Origin: JAVVEH01 sp032251435
GTDB taxonomy: Bacteria; Verrucomicrobiota; Lentisphaeria; Oligosphaerales; MVZH01
Length of the DNA: 64,000 nt
NCBI GenBank assembly: GCA_032251435.1
Contig: JAVVEH010000017.1
Location: forward strand, 25,048 to 89,047
Direction of reading: 5' to 3'
This document shows positions 46,667 to 55,901 of this stretch, piece by piece (positions within the stretch are counted from its first letter, which is position 1; every line of letters begins with the position of its first letter). Made by a program: the position numbers and the translations under genes. The notes beneath the pieces were generated by a model. It saw nothing but the letters and a program-made list of their open reading frames with translations, was not told the DNA's origin and ran no database searches.

Positions 46667-47940
46667 CGCCATGCCGGTACAACGTGGATGACACCCTCGC
46701 CGGTCTCTATGTTTTCCTCTTCATCCCTGGTAACCAGGGTTGCCTGGCCAGCCCCCCGCTCCCGCATGGCTTCCTGCAGAGCCGTCAGTTCACGTTTCCG
46801 CGTCGCGGTGCCGGCAAGCGTTTCGCAGACTTGCACGAGCCGCCAGTCCTCACCGTCGGGCTGCCAGATGAAATCCACTTCACGACCGTTGGCAGTACGG
46901 TAGTAGTGGATACGCTCTGTCACCGTCCGCAAATACGTGAAAACCAGATTTTCCAGAAGATGGCCGGAATTGACCAGTATGCCACTGGAAATAGACCGGA
47001 CCATAGCGTGATCAGCACAGTAGATCTTGCGCGTGTTGGCATTGCGTACAGATGCGGAAGGATGGAATATCTGCACTGGAAACAGGGCATAGGCATCATG
47101 AAGCCAGTTGACGCAGTCGCCAACGAACGTCTTCGTCGTCCGGCAGCCCAGTGATTTGACGTATCCGGTCAATGCGTTAATCGAGTACATAGAGCCGACC
47201 TGATTGATCAGCCGCAGGGCGATATCAAGCACCGCCTTGGGATGGGCGGTGTCGTTTCTCTCCACGACATCCCGGTGCACGACCGTCTTGAAGTATTCCT
47301 GATGCGTCATCAGCCGCAGACGCGGAGATACATCGGCAACTTCCGGGAAACCGCCACGTTCCCAAAACTCCCCGAAACATTGCTGAATGCGACTGCGCGT
47401 GCGCGAAGAGGTAACACTCCTCTCAACCCCCCGCCGGTCAAGATATTCCTGGAAAGTGAACGGAAACAACTCCCAGGTCACTCCACGGCCCCGCATCTGG
47501 GTGGCAATTTCTTTTGACAACATGCGTGACGAGGATCCAGTCAGGAAAACTTCACAGTTCTCCGCCCGCAACAGACGGTCGACAAACGGTTCCCAGTTTG
47601 CCACCATCTGAATCTCATCAAGGAAGCAGTAGACCTTCTCACGACCGCGTTTCTCCGGATAGAGTCTGAAATACGCTTCAATGACATCAGCTATCTGACC
47701 CTGCCGCTGAGGCTCCAGGCGATCATCGAAAAAGTTGAGGTAAAGCATGTTTTGCCGCGCCACACCATGCTGGGTCAAACGCTCCATAACCTGTTCGAGC
47801 AAGGTTGATTTCCCGCAGCGCCGCACACCGACGCAGATAAAGGCCTTGCCGGGAACCAGTTCATAAGGCAAATGGCGCGGCACCCCGCAGATCAGGGCCC
47901 GTTCCTGGCCGTCGACAATGATTTCAGAAAGGGCATTCAT
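46651..47940 (-). CDS. AAA ATPase with DUF4143 domain, complete
   Basis: 429 residues from the ATG at 47940 (AGGTGG five bases upstream). Walker A GVRRCGKST (38-46), Walker B YCFLDEIQMVANWEPF, sensor EVFLTGSSSRML. Then the family's EYLDRRG, FGEFWERGGFPEV and FKTVVHRDVVERND, and the C-terminal DUF4143 nuclease-like part (GHLLENLVFTYLRT, YYRTANGREVDFIW). The family is abundant in PVC and archaeal genomes with no agreed function. Convergent with gene stumps; no partner gene. Confidence 0.88.
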   Translation of the reverse strand: MNALSEIIVDGQERALICGVPRHLPYELVPGKAFICVGVRRCGKSTLLEQVMERLTQHGVARQNMLYLNFFDDRLEPQRQGQIADVIEAYFRLYPEKRGREKVYCFLDEIQMVANWEPFVDRLLRAENCEVFLTGSSSRMLSKEIATQMRGRGVTWELFPFTFQEYLDRRGVERSVTSSRTRSRIQQCFGEFWERGGFPEVADVSPRLRLMTHQEYFKTVVHRDVVERNDTAHPKAVLDIALRLINQVGSMYSINALTGYVKSLGCRTTKTFVGDCVNWLHDAYALFPVQIFHPSASVRNANTRKIYCADHAMVRSISSGILVNSGHLLENLVFTYLRTVTERIHYYRTANGREVDFIWQPDGEDWRLVQVCETLAGTATRKRELTALQEAMRERGAGQATLVTRDEEENIETGEGVIHVVPAWRYLLT

Positions 47941-48139
47941 ACATACCACCTAAATACTGGTTATAGAATCAACCGAAAACAGCTGATATCGGTAGCCAAC
48001 TCTACCACGTTTGGCAGATATGTCAAACCTTGAAGCAAAAGATTTTTATTTGCGTTATGTTATGTAAGCACATGTTTAGAGATAACAAGAGGCTGAATTA
48101 ATGGTTTCTCACAACATAATGCCGTTTCGGCAGGACCAT

Positions 48140-48178
48140 TTTAGCTTAATCTTTTGCCCTAATCATTCGCCTTAATCT
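48140..48178. repeat. three 13-bp tandem repeats in a 435-base intergenic region
   Basis: TTTAGCTTAATCT, TTTGCCCTAATCA and TTCGCCTTAATCT follow each other without a gap. The rest of 47941-48375 is A+T-rich (for example 48040-48110) and shows no gene. Its composition differs from the G+C-rich neighbours. Confidence 0.7.
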
Positions 48179-48375
48179 GGCCTGCAGGGGGTTGCCGGGA
48201 ACCCATCTTTTCACATGATTGCGTCTCAAAAATGCTATACATGTCTGGTTCATCTTCTTGTCTCATTCCAATAAAAAGGTTACACTGTTTTCTCGGTTAG
48301 TTTTAATCTGTCCTCCTGCTGGAGAAGGGGCCAGAAGCTCTTTTGTGCTATTTTACACCCCATAGGAAAGACACC

Positions 48376-50751
48376 ATGAAAACACTTCCCACGTTTCTAC
48401 GCATCGGATTGGCCGCTGGCATTGCGGGTTTCGGCTTCGTGTCCGCGCCAGCAGCCGGGAAGCCAGACGAAAGCAACCAGCACGTAATCTGGGCCCCAAA
48501 ACCGTTGGTCCTTGAATCGAATCCTCAACGGCCCAGAATGTATTTTCAGCAGGCCTGGGGGTCAGGCGTTTATCCGATTGGCAATGGGCGATTGGGTGCC
48601 ACGATCTACGGCGGAATTGCTGAAGAACGTATCCAGTTCAACGAAGATTCTTTGTGGAGCGGGGATGAGGAAAATCTGGGCGCCTACCAGAATTTCGGGC
48701 GCCTTTTCATCGCTCTGGAGGGCCACGCCGAAGTTGAAGCGGACAACTACCGGCGGGAGCTGGACATTGACCAGGCTGTGCACACGATCACCTATACACT
48801 GAATGGTGTGAACTATCGACGGGACTATTTTGCCAGTAACCCGGCCAATGTCATGGTCTTCCGGCTGACGGCCGACAAACCGGGGGCTTGCAGCGGTTCG
48901 GTCCATCTTTTTAACGCGCATGGCCACAATGACGGCACCACGTATACGGTAAAGGGCAATACGATCACCTTCACGGGGCGGATTAAACCGCAGACCCGGA
49001 ATATGGAATACGAAGCCCAGGCGATGATCCTGAACCAAGGCGGCTCGATTCGTGTGGAGGATAACCGCATTGTCTTTAAAGACTGCGACAGTCTGACCAT
49101 TCTGCTGGATGCCGGTACAGACTACCTCAACCAGCGTGACAAGGGCTGGAAGCGGGAGCATCCCCATGACCGTATTTCAGCGCGGCTCGCGGCGGCGGCC
49201 AAGCGATCCTGCGCCGACTTGCTGGCCGAGCATATTAGCGACTACCAGGGACTCTTTAACCGCTTGACACTGGATCTGGGTAAAACCCCCGAGGCGATCC
49301 GGACGCTGCCCACCGGGGAGCGCCTGAACGCCTATAGAAAGACCCAGGCTGATCCGGATCTCGAGGAAACCCTCTACCAATACGCCCGCTATCTGATGAT
49401 CAGTTGTTCGCGGCCCGGCACTCTGCCCGCCAATCTACAGGGTCTTTGGAATTCCGTTAACTGGCCGCCCTGGCGATGTGATTACCACACCGATGTGAAC
49501 GTGCAGATGAATTACTGGTTCGTCGATCAGGCTAACCTGTCCGAATGTTTTCAGCCACTGGCGGAATGGGTGAACTCCATCCGCGAGGTAAGGCGCGAAG
49601 CAACAAAAAAGGAGTATGGCGTGCGCGGCTGGGCCACTCGCTCCATGAACAACATCTTCGGCGGGGCTTCCTACCACTGGGTCCCCGGCGACGCAGCCTG
49701 GGTGGCGCAGAATCTGTGGGATCATTATGCCTTCACGCTCGACAAGGAATACTTGCGCAACCGGGCCTATCCGGTGATGAAGGAGCTTTGCTGGTACTGG
49801 GAGGACTCACTGATCGAACGTCCCGCCCCATCGACAGGCTCAGAGCAGGCTGGCACACTGGTCAGCCCCAAGAGCCAGTCTCCGGAGCACGGACCGTTCG
49901 CCGAAGGCAACTCCTATGAACAACAACTCTGCTGGGATCTGTTCACCAACTTTATCGAGGCGTCTGAAGCGCTCGGGGTAGATACGGCGTATCGCACCAT
50001 AATATCTAATCTGCGTGATCGTCTGCTCGGGCCCCAGATTGGCAAATGGGGACAATTGCAGGAGTGGGCTGAGGATCTGGATGATCCCAAGGATACCCAC
50101 CGACACCTCTCGCACCTCATAGCGGTTCATCCGGGGCGGCAGATTTCACCGGAGACAACACCTGAATGGGCCGAAGCGGCGAGGGTGTCCATGAACGCCC
50201 GCGGGGACGGCAGCACCGGCTGGAGCAAGGCGTGGAAAATTTGCATTTGGGCCCGTCTTCATGACGGAGACCGCGCTTACAAGCTCGCCAGTGAATTTAT
50301 CCAGCACAATGTCTATCCCAATCTCTGGGGGTTTCATCCGCCCTTTCAGATCGATTGCAATTTCGGGTACGCGGCCGGCGTGGGCGAGATGCTCGCGCAG
50401 TCGCACTTGCGGTGGGCCAAATACCCAAGCACCCAACAACCCAAAGACCTAAGGAAAGCTGAAACACCTAAATCCAAATCCCTGCTTTCTGAACCTATGA
50501 GCCCTTATCTTATTCACCTGCTTCCGGCTCTGCCGAAGGCGTGGCCGGATGGACACGTCAACGGGATGCGGGTGCGGGGTGGATTCGAGGTGGACATCGC
50601 CTGGAAGGACGGAACGCTGGAGAAAGCCCTTATACGAAACATATCCAACCCGGAAGAAACATGCTTGGTCCGCTACGGTGAATCAACCGTGACGGTTCAT
50701 GTGCCCCACGATAAAGAAGTCGTTGTGGACTTCACTCACAAGGGCAAGTGA
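48376..50751 (+). CDS. GH95-family alpha-L-fucosidase-like glycosidase, secreted
   Basis: 791 residues from the ATG at 48376 (AGGAAAG six bases upstream). Signal peptide about 1-28. N-terminal beta domain MYFQQAWGSGVYPIGNGRLG, then the helical barrel. Compared from memory with AfcA: the N-x-N pair reads D373-V-N375 (HTDVNVQMNYW), the general acid is E563 (LQEWAEDLDDP), the Asp D660 (FQIDCNFG). The first Asn of the pair is Asp, which I recall from other GH95 subgroups and may alter specificity. Two DNA repeats sit in the frame: a mini-repeat encoding APSTGSEQAG (484-493) and an octamer tract encoding KYPSTQQPK at about 682-690. Confidence 0.9.
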   Translation: MKTLPTFLRIGLAAGIAGFGFVSAPAAGKPDESNQHVIWAPKPLVLESNPQRPRMYFQQAWGSGVYPIGNGRLGATIYGGIAEERIQFNEDSLWSGDEENLGAYQNFGRLFIALEGHAEVEADNYRRELDIDQAVHTITYTLNGVNYRRDYFASNPANVMVFRLTADKPGACSGSVHLFNAHGHNDGTTYTVKGNTITFTGRIKPQTRNMEYEAQAMILNQGGSIRVEDNRIVFKDCDSLTILLDAGTDYLNQRDKGWKREHPHDRISARLAAAAKRSCADLLAEHISDYQGLFNRLTLDLGKTPEAIRTLPTGERLNAYRKTQADPDLEETLYQYARYLMISCSRPGTLPANLQGLWNSVNWPPWRCDYHTDVNVQMNYWFVDQANLSECFQPLAEWVNSIREVRREATKKEYGVRGWATRSMNNIFGGASYHWVPGDAAWVAQNLWDHYAFTLDKEYLRNRAYPVMKELCWYWEDSLIERPAPSTGSEQAGTLVSPKSQSPEHGPFAEGNSYEQQLCWDLFTNFIEASEALGVDTAYRTIISNLRDRLLGPQIGKWGQLQEWAEDLDDPKDTHRHLSHLIAVHPGRQISPETTPEWAEAARVSMNARGDGSTGWSKAWKICIWARLHDGDRAYKLASEFIQHNVYPNLWGFHPPFQIDCNFGYAAGVGEMLAQSHLRWAKYPSTQQPKDLRKAETPKSKSLLSEPMSPYLIHLLPALPKAWPDGHVNGMRVRGGFEVDIAWKDGTLEKALIRNISNPEETCLVRYGESTVTVHVPHDKEVVVDFTHKGK
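49827..49853 (+). repeat. mini-repeat copy 3, in frame inside GH95
   Basis: CCATCGACAGGCTCAGAGCA with flanking CC and GGCTGG encodes APSTGSEQAG immediately before GTLVSPKSQSPEHGP. That motif in other GH95 enzymes follows a single short turn, so the element adds about eight residues to it. Confidence 0.7.
50419..50450 (+). repeat. 8-bp tandem repeat inside the second GH95 gene
   Basis: AAATACCC, AAGCACCC, AACAACCC, AAAGACCT in exact 8-base phase, encoding KYPSTQQPKD after MLAQSH and before YLIHLLPALP. Same site and same codon phase as the tract at 35119-35150 in the other GH95 gene; absent from the GH95 stump at 25369. Confidence 0.8.
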
Positions 50752-50853
50752 TGGCCTCCGAGACCAACATGTCCGCCAAGACCAAACTGAAAATAGAGAA
50801 TCAAACGCTCAGCGGCGTTTGTCGGTATTCACCAGATCGTAGAGGTGATGACT

Positions 50854-51975
50854 ATGGATAATCCCGCTGCTCTCTGGGATATGGACATTTTGGTGAAACC
50901 GCCCAGTTTCATCTGGACGAACCATACAAAGAACAACGCGAGAGGTCTCTTCTTCGAGAGCGAACTATACAAGGGCAAACCGACGCACGTCTTTGCCTAT
51001 GTCGCGATGCCAGAAGACACCAGACAAAAAGTCCCGGCTGTTGTACTGGTGCATGGTGGCGGCGGGACGGCCTTCCCCGATTGGTGCGAACAATGGGCGA
51101 AGCGGGGTTATGCGGCCATTGCGCTAGATCTCACGGGGGCTGGGCCGGACAAGAAACCGCTTGCGGATGGTGCCCCATCGGAGCGGGACGAGGTGAAGTT
51201 CTTCGCCCACGGGGAAAACTTGAAGGATGCCTGGTCCTATCATGCTGTCGCCAACGTCATTAAAGCACATTCGCTCATCCGCTCCTTTCCAGAAGTCGAT
51301 CCTGATCGGACCGGAATCACGGGAATCTCATGGGGCGGGTATCTCACCTGCCTGGTTGTCGGCATCGATCACCGCTTCAAGGCAGCGGTGCCGGTCTACG
51401 GGTGTGGTTTCCTCCATGAGAACAGCGTCTGGCTGCCGTATTTCGAGAAGCTCGGCCCTGACGGAACAGCGGCGTGGGTCAAGCATTTCGATCCGTCAAG
51501 CCTGCTTGAAAAAAGCCGGATCCCGATGCTCTTCGTCACCGGCACTTGCGATTTTGCCTACCCATTGGATAGTTTCAAGAAGAGCTACAGCCTGGTCAGC
51601 GACCACACGCTTCTTGTTAGCCCTCGCATGGGGCATGGTCACAAGCAGGGATGGGGACCAAAGGAAATTGGTCTTTTCCTGGATGCTTACCTGGCGGACA
51701 ACAGAGTGAAGCCCTTGGCCAAATTGTCGAATATCCAGCGTCACGGGCCCCGGGTCTCCTCGACGGTCAAATCCGAGATTCCGATCAAGTATGCCGCCCT
51801 GCACTACACGACCGATTCCGGGGAGTGGAAGCAACGTAAATGGCAGAGCATCCCCGCGGAATATGGTGATGGTTCCGTGACAGCGGACCTGCCCAACGAG
51901 AAAGGGATTACATTGTTTTTCACCGTTGTGGACGAGCGTGGCGCGACCGTCTCGACGGAATATGAAGGTATATAA
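50854..51975 (+). CDS. alpha/beta hydrolase, probable carbohydrate acetyl-esterase
   Basis: 373 residues from the ATG at 50854, preceded by AGAGG; no signal peptide. Oxyanion motif VLVHGGGGTAFPDW, nucleophile elbow GISWGGY (S159), acid D233 in GTCDFAYP, and histidine in PRMGHGHKQG (H261/H263). This fits the acetylxylan-esterase/dienelactone-hydrolase type. After the fold (from about 290) a roughly 80-residue beta domain (RVSSTVKSEIPIKYAALHYT, TVVDERGATVSTEYE) is added; it is duplicated as a remnant at 46412-46666. Follows GH95 on the same strand after 102 bases. Confidence 0.85.
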   Translation: MDNPAALWDMDILVKPPSFIWTNHTKNNARGLFFESELYKGKPTHVFAYVAMPEDTRQKVPAVVLVHGGGGTAFPDWCEQWAKRGYAAIALDLTGAGPDKKPLADGAPSERDEVKFFAHGENLKDAWSYHAVANVIKAHSLIRSFPEVDPDRTGITGISWGGYLTCLVVGIDHRFKAAVPVYGCGFLHENSVWLPYFEKLGPDGTAAWVKHFDPSSLLEKSRIPMLFVTGTCDFAYPLDSFKKSYSLVSDHTLLVSPRMGHGHKQGWGPKEIGLFLDAYLADNRVKPLAKLSNIQRHGPRVSSTVKSEIPIKYAALHYTTDSGEWKQRKWQSIPAEYGDGSVTADLPNEKGITLFFTVVDERGATVSTEYEGI

Positions 51976-52137
51976 GCACCCCGCAAAGTTGCATTTTATG
52001 AAACTTTGTGTATAAACATGGGTACTTACGGTTTGATCCTGCAGGTGGAAAGTCGTGAAGAAATTGGGGCTGACAAGTGGGTCGCTTTAGTATTCCGTCA
52101 GGAAATGAGTCGAACCAACTGAGCCGGAGAATCGACG

Positions 52138-53115
52138 ATGACGCCAAGAGAAATCATATTTGCCAACCTGAACCATACGGGCGCGCCGCGCCCGGGCATG
52201 ACCTTTGATGGTGGCCGAACCAACGACATGCTTGGTGTGGGCACCGGAGGGAGCCCGGACTACGTGCCTAAGCGCTGGACCGAGGACAACAAAGAGTTTT
52301 ACGACGATGAGTGGGGCAACCTGTGGGTGCGTATGGTCGGCGGGTGCGTAAAGGGCGAGATCGTCACGCCGGCTCTACCGTCGTGGGATGGGCTGGATGA
52401 TCTGAAGATGCCCGATTACGAGGACAACTCCCGGTACGCCCGCATGAAAGAGGTGTTCGCGCAACCCACAGACAAGTTCAAGCTCGCCCATATCGGCGGC
52501 TGGATCTTCGATAGCGCCCGCTACTTGCGGAAGATGGAAGTCTATTTCATGGACATGGCATTGTATCCCGATGAGTTGCAACAGCTTCACAGCAGGGTAG
52601 CCAAAGTCTACGAGGCCAAGATTCGCGGGGCCGGCAGCTCTGGCGCCGACGGTGTCATGATCGGTGAAGACATGGGCACACAGACCGGTCTGCTGTTCAG
52701 CCCCGACATGTTCCGGAAATTCTTTAAGAATGACTACACCCGGTTGATTGGACTGGCCCATGAGTATGGCATGAAGGTACTGATGCATTCCTGCGGAATG
52801 AACTGGGAGATCATCGACGACCTGATTGACTGCGGCATCGACTGCTTCCAATTCGATCAGCCCGCCCTCTATGACATGCCGGCGCTGGCCGCCAAATTCC
52901 GCGAACGCAAGGTGGCCCTGTGGTCGCCCACGGATATTCAGAAGGTACTTCCCACCGGTGATCGCGCGTTCATCGAGTCCGAAACCCGGCGTATGCTGGA
53001 TACCTTCGACGGCTGTCTGATCACCAAGAACTACCCCGACCTGCCCGGAATCGGCGTGAAACCGGAGTGGGACATGTGGGCGTACAACGTCATCACGAAA
53101 CGCAGTGGACTATGA
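52138..53115 (+). CDS. uroporphyrinogen-decarboxylase-family protein 1
   Basis: 325 residues; GGAGAAT precedes the ATG. URO-D-like barrel: ADGVMIGEDMGTQTGLLFSP, FFKNDYTRLIGLAHEYGMKV, LMHSCGMNWEIIDDLIDCGI, DCFQFDQPALYD. The HxCG motif (HSCG) is the zinc-site pattern of the methyltransferase branch (MtaA/CmuA-like) rather than of true haem-pathway HemE. It likely handles methyl groups or corrinoid/thiol substrates, but no corrinoid protein is nearby. The next gene overlaps by four bases. Confidence 0.8.
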   Translation: MTPREIIFANLNHTGAPRPGMTFDGGRTNDMLGVGTGGSPDYVPKRWTEDNKEFYDDEWGNLWVRMVGGCVKGEIVTPALPSWDGLDDLKMPDYEDNSRYARMKEVFAQPTDKFKLAHIGGWIFDSARYLRKMEVYFMDMALYPDELQQLHSRVAKVYEAKIRGAGSSGADGVMIGEDMGTQTGLLFSPDMFRKFFKNDYTRLIGLAHEYGMKVLMHSCGMNWEIIDDLIDCGIDCFQFDQPALYDMPALAAKFRERKVALWSPTDIQKVLPTGDRAFIESETRRMLDTFDGCLITKNYPDLPGIGVKPEWDMWAYNVITKRSGL

Positions 53116-54329
53116 ACGCTGGTAACCGAACCGTACTGAGGGGCCTGGCTGAGCAGTATGCCGACATATGCGCGGATCCGGTCCAAGAGGAACGACGGGC
53201 GTTATGGCGTCAGCATAACAGCCTGAAGAAAACACGACCGTTGATCTACACGCGGGCGTTCGCATGGCATGAGATGCCACAGTCTCAATGTGTTTGTGAC
53301 GAGCCCCTCGCGCGGCAGTACGAAGGTCTCTTGCGGCAGCAGCTTTTCTGGCATTCACTGGGCGATGATTCGATCTTTGAGCCATGGATCACGATACAGG
53401 CCGTGGGACGCTGTCACGGATGGGGGGTGTCCGGGGAGCGGCATTTCAGTGACGAACCGGGCGGGTCGTTCAAGGTTGGCTATCCCATTAAAGAGCTTTC
53501 AGATATCGACAAATTGCGTGTGCCGTGGCACGAAATCGACGAAGCGGCCACAGCTGTGAGGGCTGAGGAAGTGTCGGACGCTATCGGCGACATCATCACG
53601 ATCAATCTCGATCGCGCCCCGGCCTATCGCGTGTGGACCGGTGACATCTCAACGGATCTCGGGTATTTGCGCGGGATTGAGAATGTCATGATGGACATGC
53701 TCGATAACCCGGAATGGCTCCATCGGTTGGTCAAGTTCCTGGGCGACGGGATTCTTAAGACGCACAATGAAGCCGAGCTCAAGGGCGATTGGGGGTTGTC
53801 CGCACACCAGAACCAGGCCATGCCCTACGCCGAAGAACTGGAAGATCCGGCCGCCAACGTCAACGGCATCAACCGCAAGGCGTTGTGGGTTTACGTGGCA
53901 GCGCAGGAGTTGACGGCTGTTTCGCCGACGATGCACGATGAATTTGTGCTCCAGTACCAGTTGCCGATCCTCAAGCATTTCGGCCTGGTGGCATACGGTT
54001 GCTGCGAGGATCTCACGAACAAGATGGACATGTTACGCCAGATCCCCAACCTGCGCCGTATCGCGGTCTCGCCATTTGCCAACGTCGCCCGTTGCGCCGA
54101 ACAGATCGGCCGCGATTACGTTCTCAGCTACCGGCCCAGTCCGGCGGACATGGTCAGTTATGGATTCGATGCCACTCGGATTCGCACCATTCTTAGCCGG
54201 GATCTCGAAGCATGCCGCGAGTGTCACGTGGACATAACGCTCAAGGACGTGGAAACGGTTGAACGCGACCCCGACCGGGTGAGGAACTGGGTCAACGTGA
54301 CGCGCAACGTGATTGATGAAATTTTTTAG
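53112..54329 (+). CDS. uroporphyrinogen-decarboxylase-family protein 2
   Basis: 405 residues from the ATG at 53112, overlapping the previous stop (ATGA). N-terminus RTVLRGLAEQYADICADPVQ. Barrel features: GYPIKELSDIDKLRVPWHEI, TGDISTDLGYLRGIENVMMD, LVAYGCCEDLTNKMDMLRQI, RRIAVSPFANVARCAEQIG, DVETVERDPDRVRNWV. GCCED replaces HxCG, so its metal site differs from that of protein 1. Both may form one complex, as the coupled reading frames suggest. Substrate unknown. A 24-codon copy of its start recurs at 55902. Confidence 0.75.
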   Translation: MNAGNRTVLRGLAEQYADICADPVQEERRALWRQHNSLKKTRPLIYTRAFAWHEMPQSQCVCDEPLARQYEGLLRQQLFWHSLGDDSIFEPWITIQAVGRCHGWGVSGERHFSDEPGGSFKVGYPIKELSDIDKLRVPWHEIDEAATAVRAEEVSDAIGDIITINLDRAPAYRVWTGDISTDLGYLRGIENVMMDMLDNPEWLHRLVKFLGDGILKTHNEAELKGDWGLSAHQNQAMPYAEELEDPAANVNGINRKALWVYVAAQELTAVSPTMHDEFVLQYQLPILKHFGLVAYGCCEDLTNKMDMLRQIPNLRRIAVSPFANVARCAEQIGRDYVLSYRPSPADMVSYGFDATRIRTILSRDLEACRECHVDITLKDVETVERDPDRVRNWVNVTRNVIDEIF

Positions 54330-54338
54330 AAGGCACGA

Positions 54339-54806
54339 ATGATGACTGGATACAGAGCGATCACAATAAGCCTTATGCTGTGCCTTACGGCAACGACTCT
54401 ATTCGCAGCGGAAGGAAAAGACACAATGAAATCGGACAGAGACAACGTGTTCGTGGATGGTCCCACTCCTGTTTCAGGGGGAGGCAATAACACTGCGCGC
54501 GTGCGAAAATTCATGAAAGGCGAATTGGGCCAGGAGCGGTTACTCAAGCATGTCAATATCACCCAGCCGCCCTATTCGGAGAGATACCCGCGCTTACTCG
54601 CCATCTACACGGGAGAATCACCGGTGACCACCCAATCCGTCCGCTCACTTGTCACTACTGCAAGCGATCCCCGCTTCATCGATGGCGAAAATGGCGATTT
54701 TCCCTTTAAGGATGTCGCGGAGATCCAGAAGCAATTACCCGGTTTTAAACCCATCCCTTTCGACAAGATTGGTCTGCTCAACGACGAATACAGGGAACGA
54801 AAATAA
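54339..54806 (+). pseudogene. secreted beta-helix protein with most of the helix deleted, frame kept
   Basis: 155 residues. The signal peptide (ending TLFAAEG) and the conserved last part of a parallel beta-helix protein (SDRDNVFVDGPTPVSGGGNN, YSERYPRLLAIYTGE, FIDGENGDFPFKD, GFKPIPFDKIGLLNDEYRER) are joined. The 400-600 residues normally between them are absent. The stop overlaps the next ATG by one base (TAATG). Confidence 0.65.
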
Positions 54807-55870
54807 TGCCAGAATCTTATCTTACTGTTACTGAGGCGGATCGGAGCCGTTTCGAAGCGCTGTATAACGACTACCGGATGCAGACCGAGGACCCGGCGCG
54901 TTGTCGTCCCATGATTATCGTCAACACGCCGGTCACGGGATTGCCGACCTGGGAGCAGCGACTTGCCGACCCGATGGTAATGCTGCACGCGGAGTTGGAC
55001 GCACTCAGACCCCACTTGGAGATTGGGGACGACCGGGTGCCCACCGTGCGTGTCCAGTTTGGCACCGCCCAGGTCGCGGCGGCTTTTGGCTGCAGCATGT
55101 TTCTTCCGGAGAACAACCTCCCAGCCGCGGGAAACCATGTGCTGGCCCAGGCCGAGGATGTTCATGAACTCACAATCCCGGCTCTTGACGCCGGATGGTA
55201 CGGCAAACTCGCTGAGTGGACCGACTTGTGGAAAGAGAACCTTCCAGACGGGATTCATATCCAACACCCGGATATACAGAGCGCTTTTAACTCGGCGCAC
55301 CTGATTCGTGGCAACGACATTCTCACGGATTTCTACGACAGCCCGGAGTTGGTGGAAGCCCTACTGGGGAAGGTGACCGAATTCATGATTGCCATCACCC
55401 GCCACACCAAGGCCATGATCAGCCCGGATCCAGACTGGTTCTTTGACTGGGGATCCATGTGGAAAGGCCGCACGCGGATCAGCAATTGCTCCATGCAGAT
55501 GATTTCTCCCGAGCTCTACCGGAAACACGTGCTGCCGTGGGACGCACGCTTCTTCGAGGCCATCGGCGGTGGTCGCATGCATTACTGCGGTATTACCGGC
55601 GGGATTATTGATGACTTCTTCAACGTTCCCTCGATTACCGGGCTCGATGTGGATTGCGGCATCCACGACTTCTTCGCACTCTGTGAACGCGCGCCATCAC
55701 ATTGCGTTCTCACTCCCACTGGCGCGTTCAGCGGCACATCTTTAGTAATCAAACGCCTTCTGCGGGGCGATTGGCCAGCGAAACGTAATATTATCGTCCC
55801 AGTTTCAACCACCTCCATTGAAGAAGGAAAGCGGTTGCTGGAAAGACTCCACAAGTCAATGCCGTATTGA
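54806..55870 (+). CDS. uroporphyrinogen-decarboxylase-family protein 3
   Basis: 354 residues; ATG overlaps the preceding stop (TAATG). Barrel features: VPTVRVQFGTAQVAAAFGCS, LVEALLGKVTEFMIAITRHT, DWFFDWGSMWKGRTRISNCS, MQMISPELYRKHVLPWDARF, GRMHYCGITGGIIDDFFNVP. HYCG is again the HxCG-type zinc motif. The C-terminus (KRNIIVPVSTTSIEEGKRLL) is family-typical. Third intact member of the group between 52 and 56 kb. Confidence 0.78.
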   Translation: MPESYLTVTEADRSRFEALYNDYRMQTEDPARCRPMIIVNTPVTGLPTWEQRLADPMVMLHAELDALRPHLEIGDDRVPTVRVQFGTAQVAAAFGCSMFLPENNLPAAGNHVLAQAEDVHELTIPALDAGWYGKLAEWTDLWKENLPDGIHIQHPDIQSAFNSAHLIRGNDILTDFYDSPELVEALLGKVTEFMIAITRHTKAMISPDPDWFFDWGSMWKGRTRISNCSMQMISPELYRKHVLPWDARFFEAIGGGRMHYCGITGGIIDDFFNVPSITGLDVDCGIHDFFALCERAPSHCVLTPTGAFSGTSLVIKRLLRGDWPAKRNIIVPVSTTSIEEGKRLLERLHKSMPY

Positions 55871-55901
55871 AACCAAGTAGAAAAAGTGCTACTGTCAAAA
55901 A

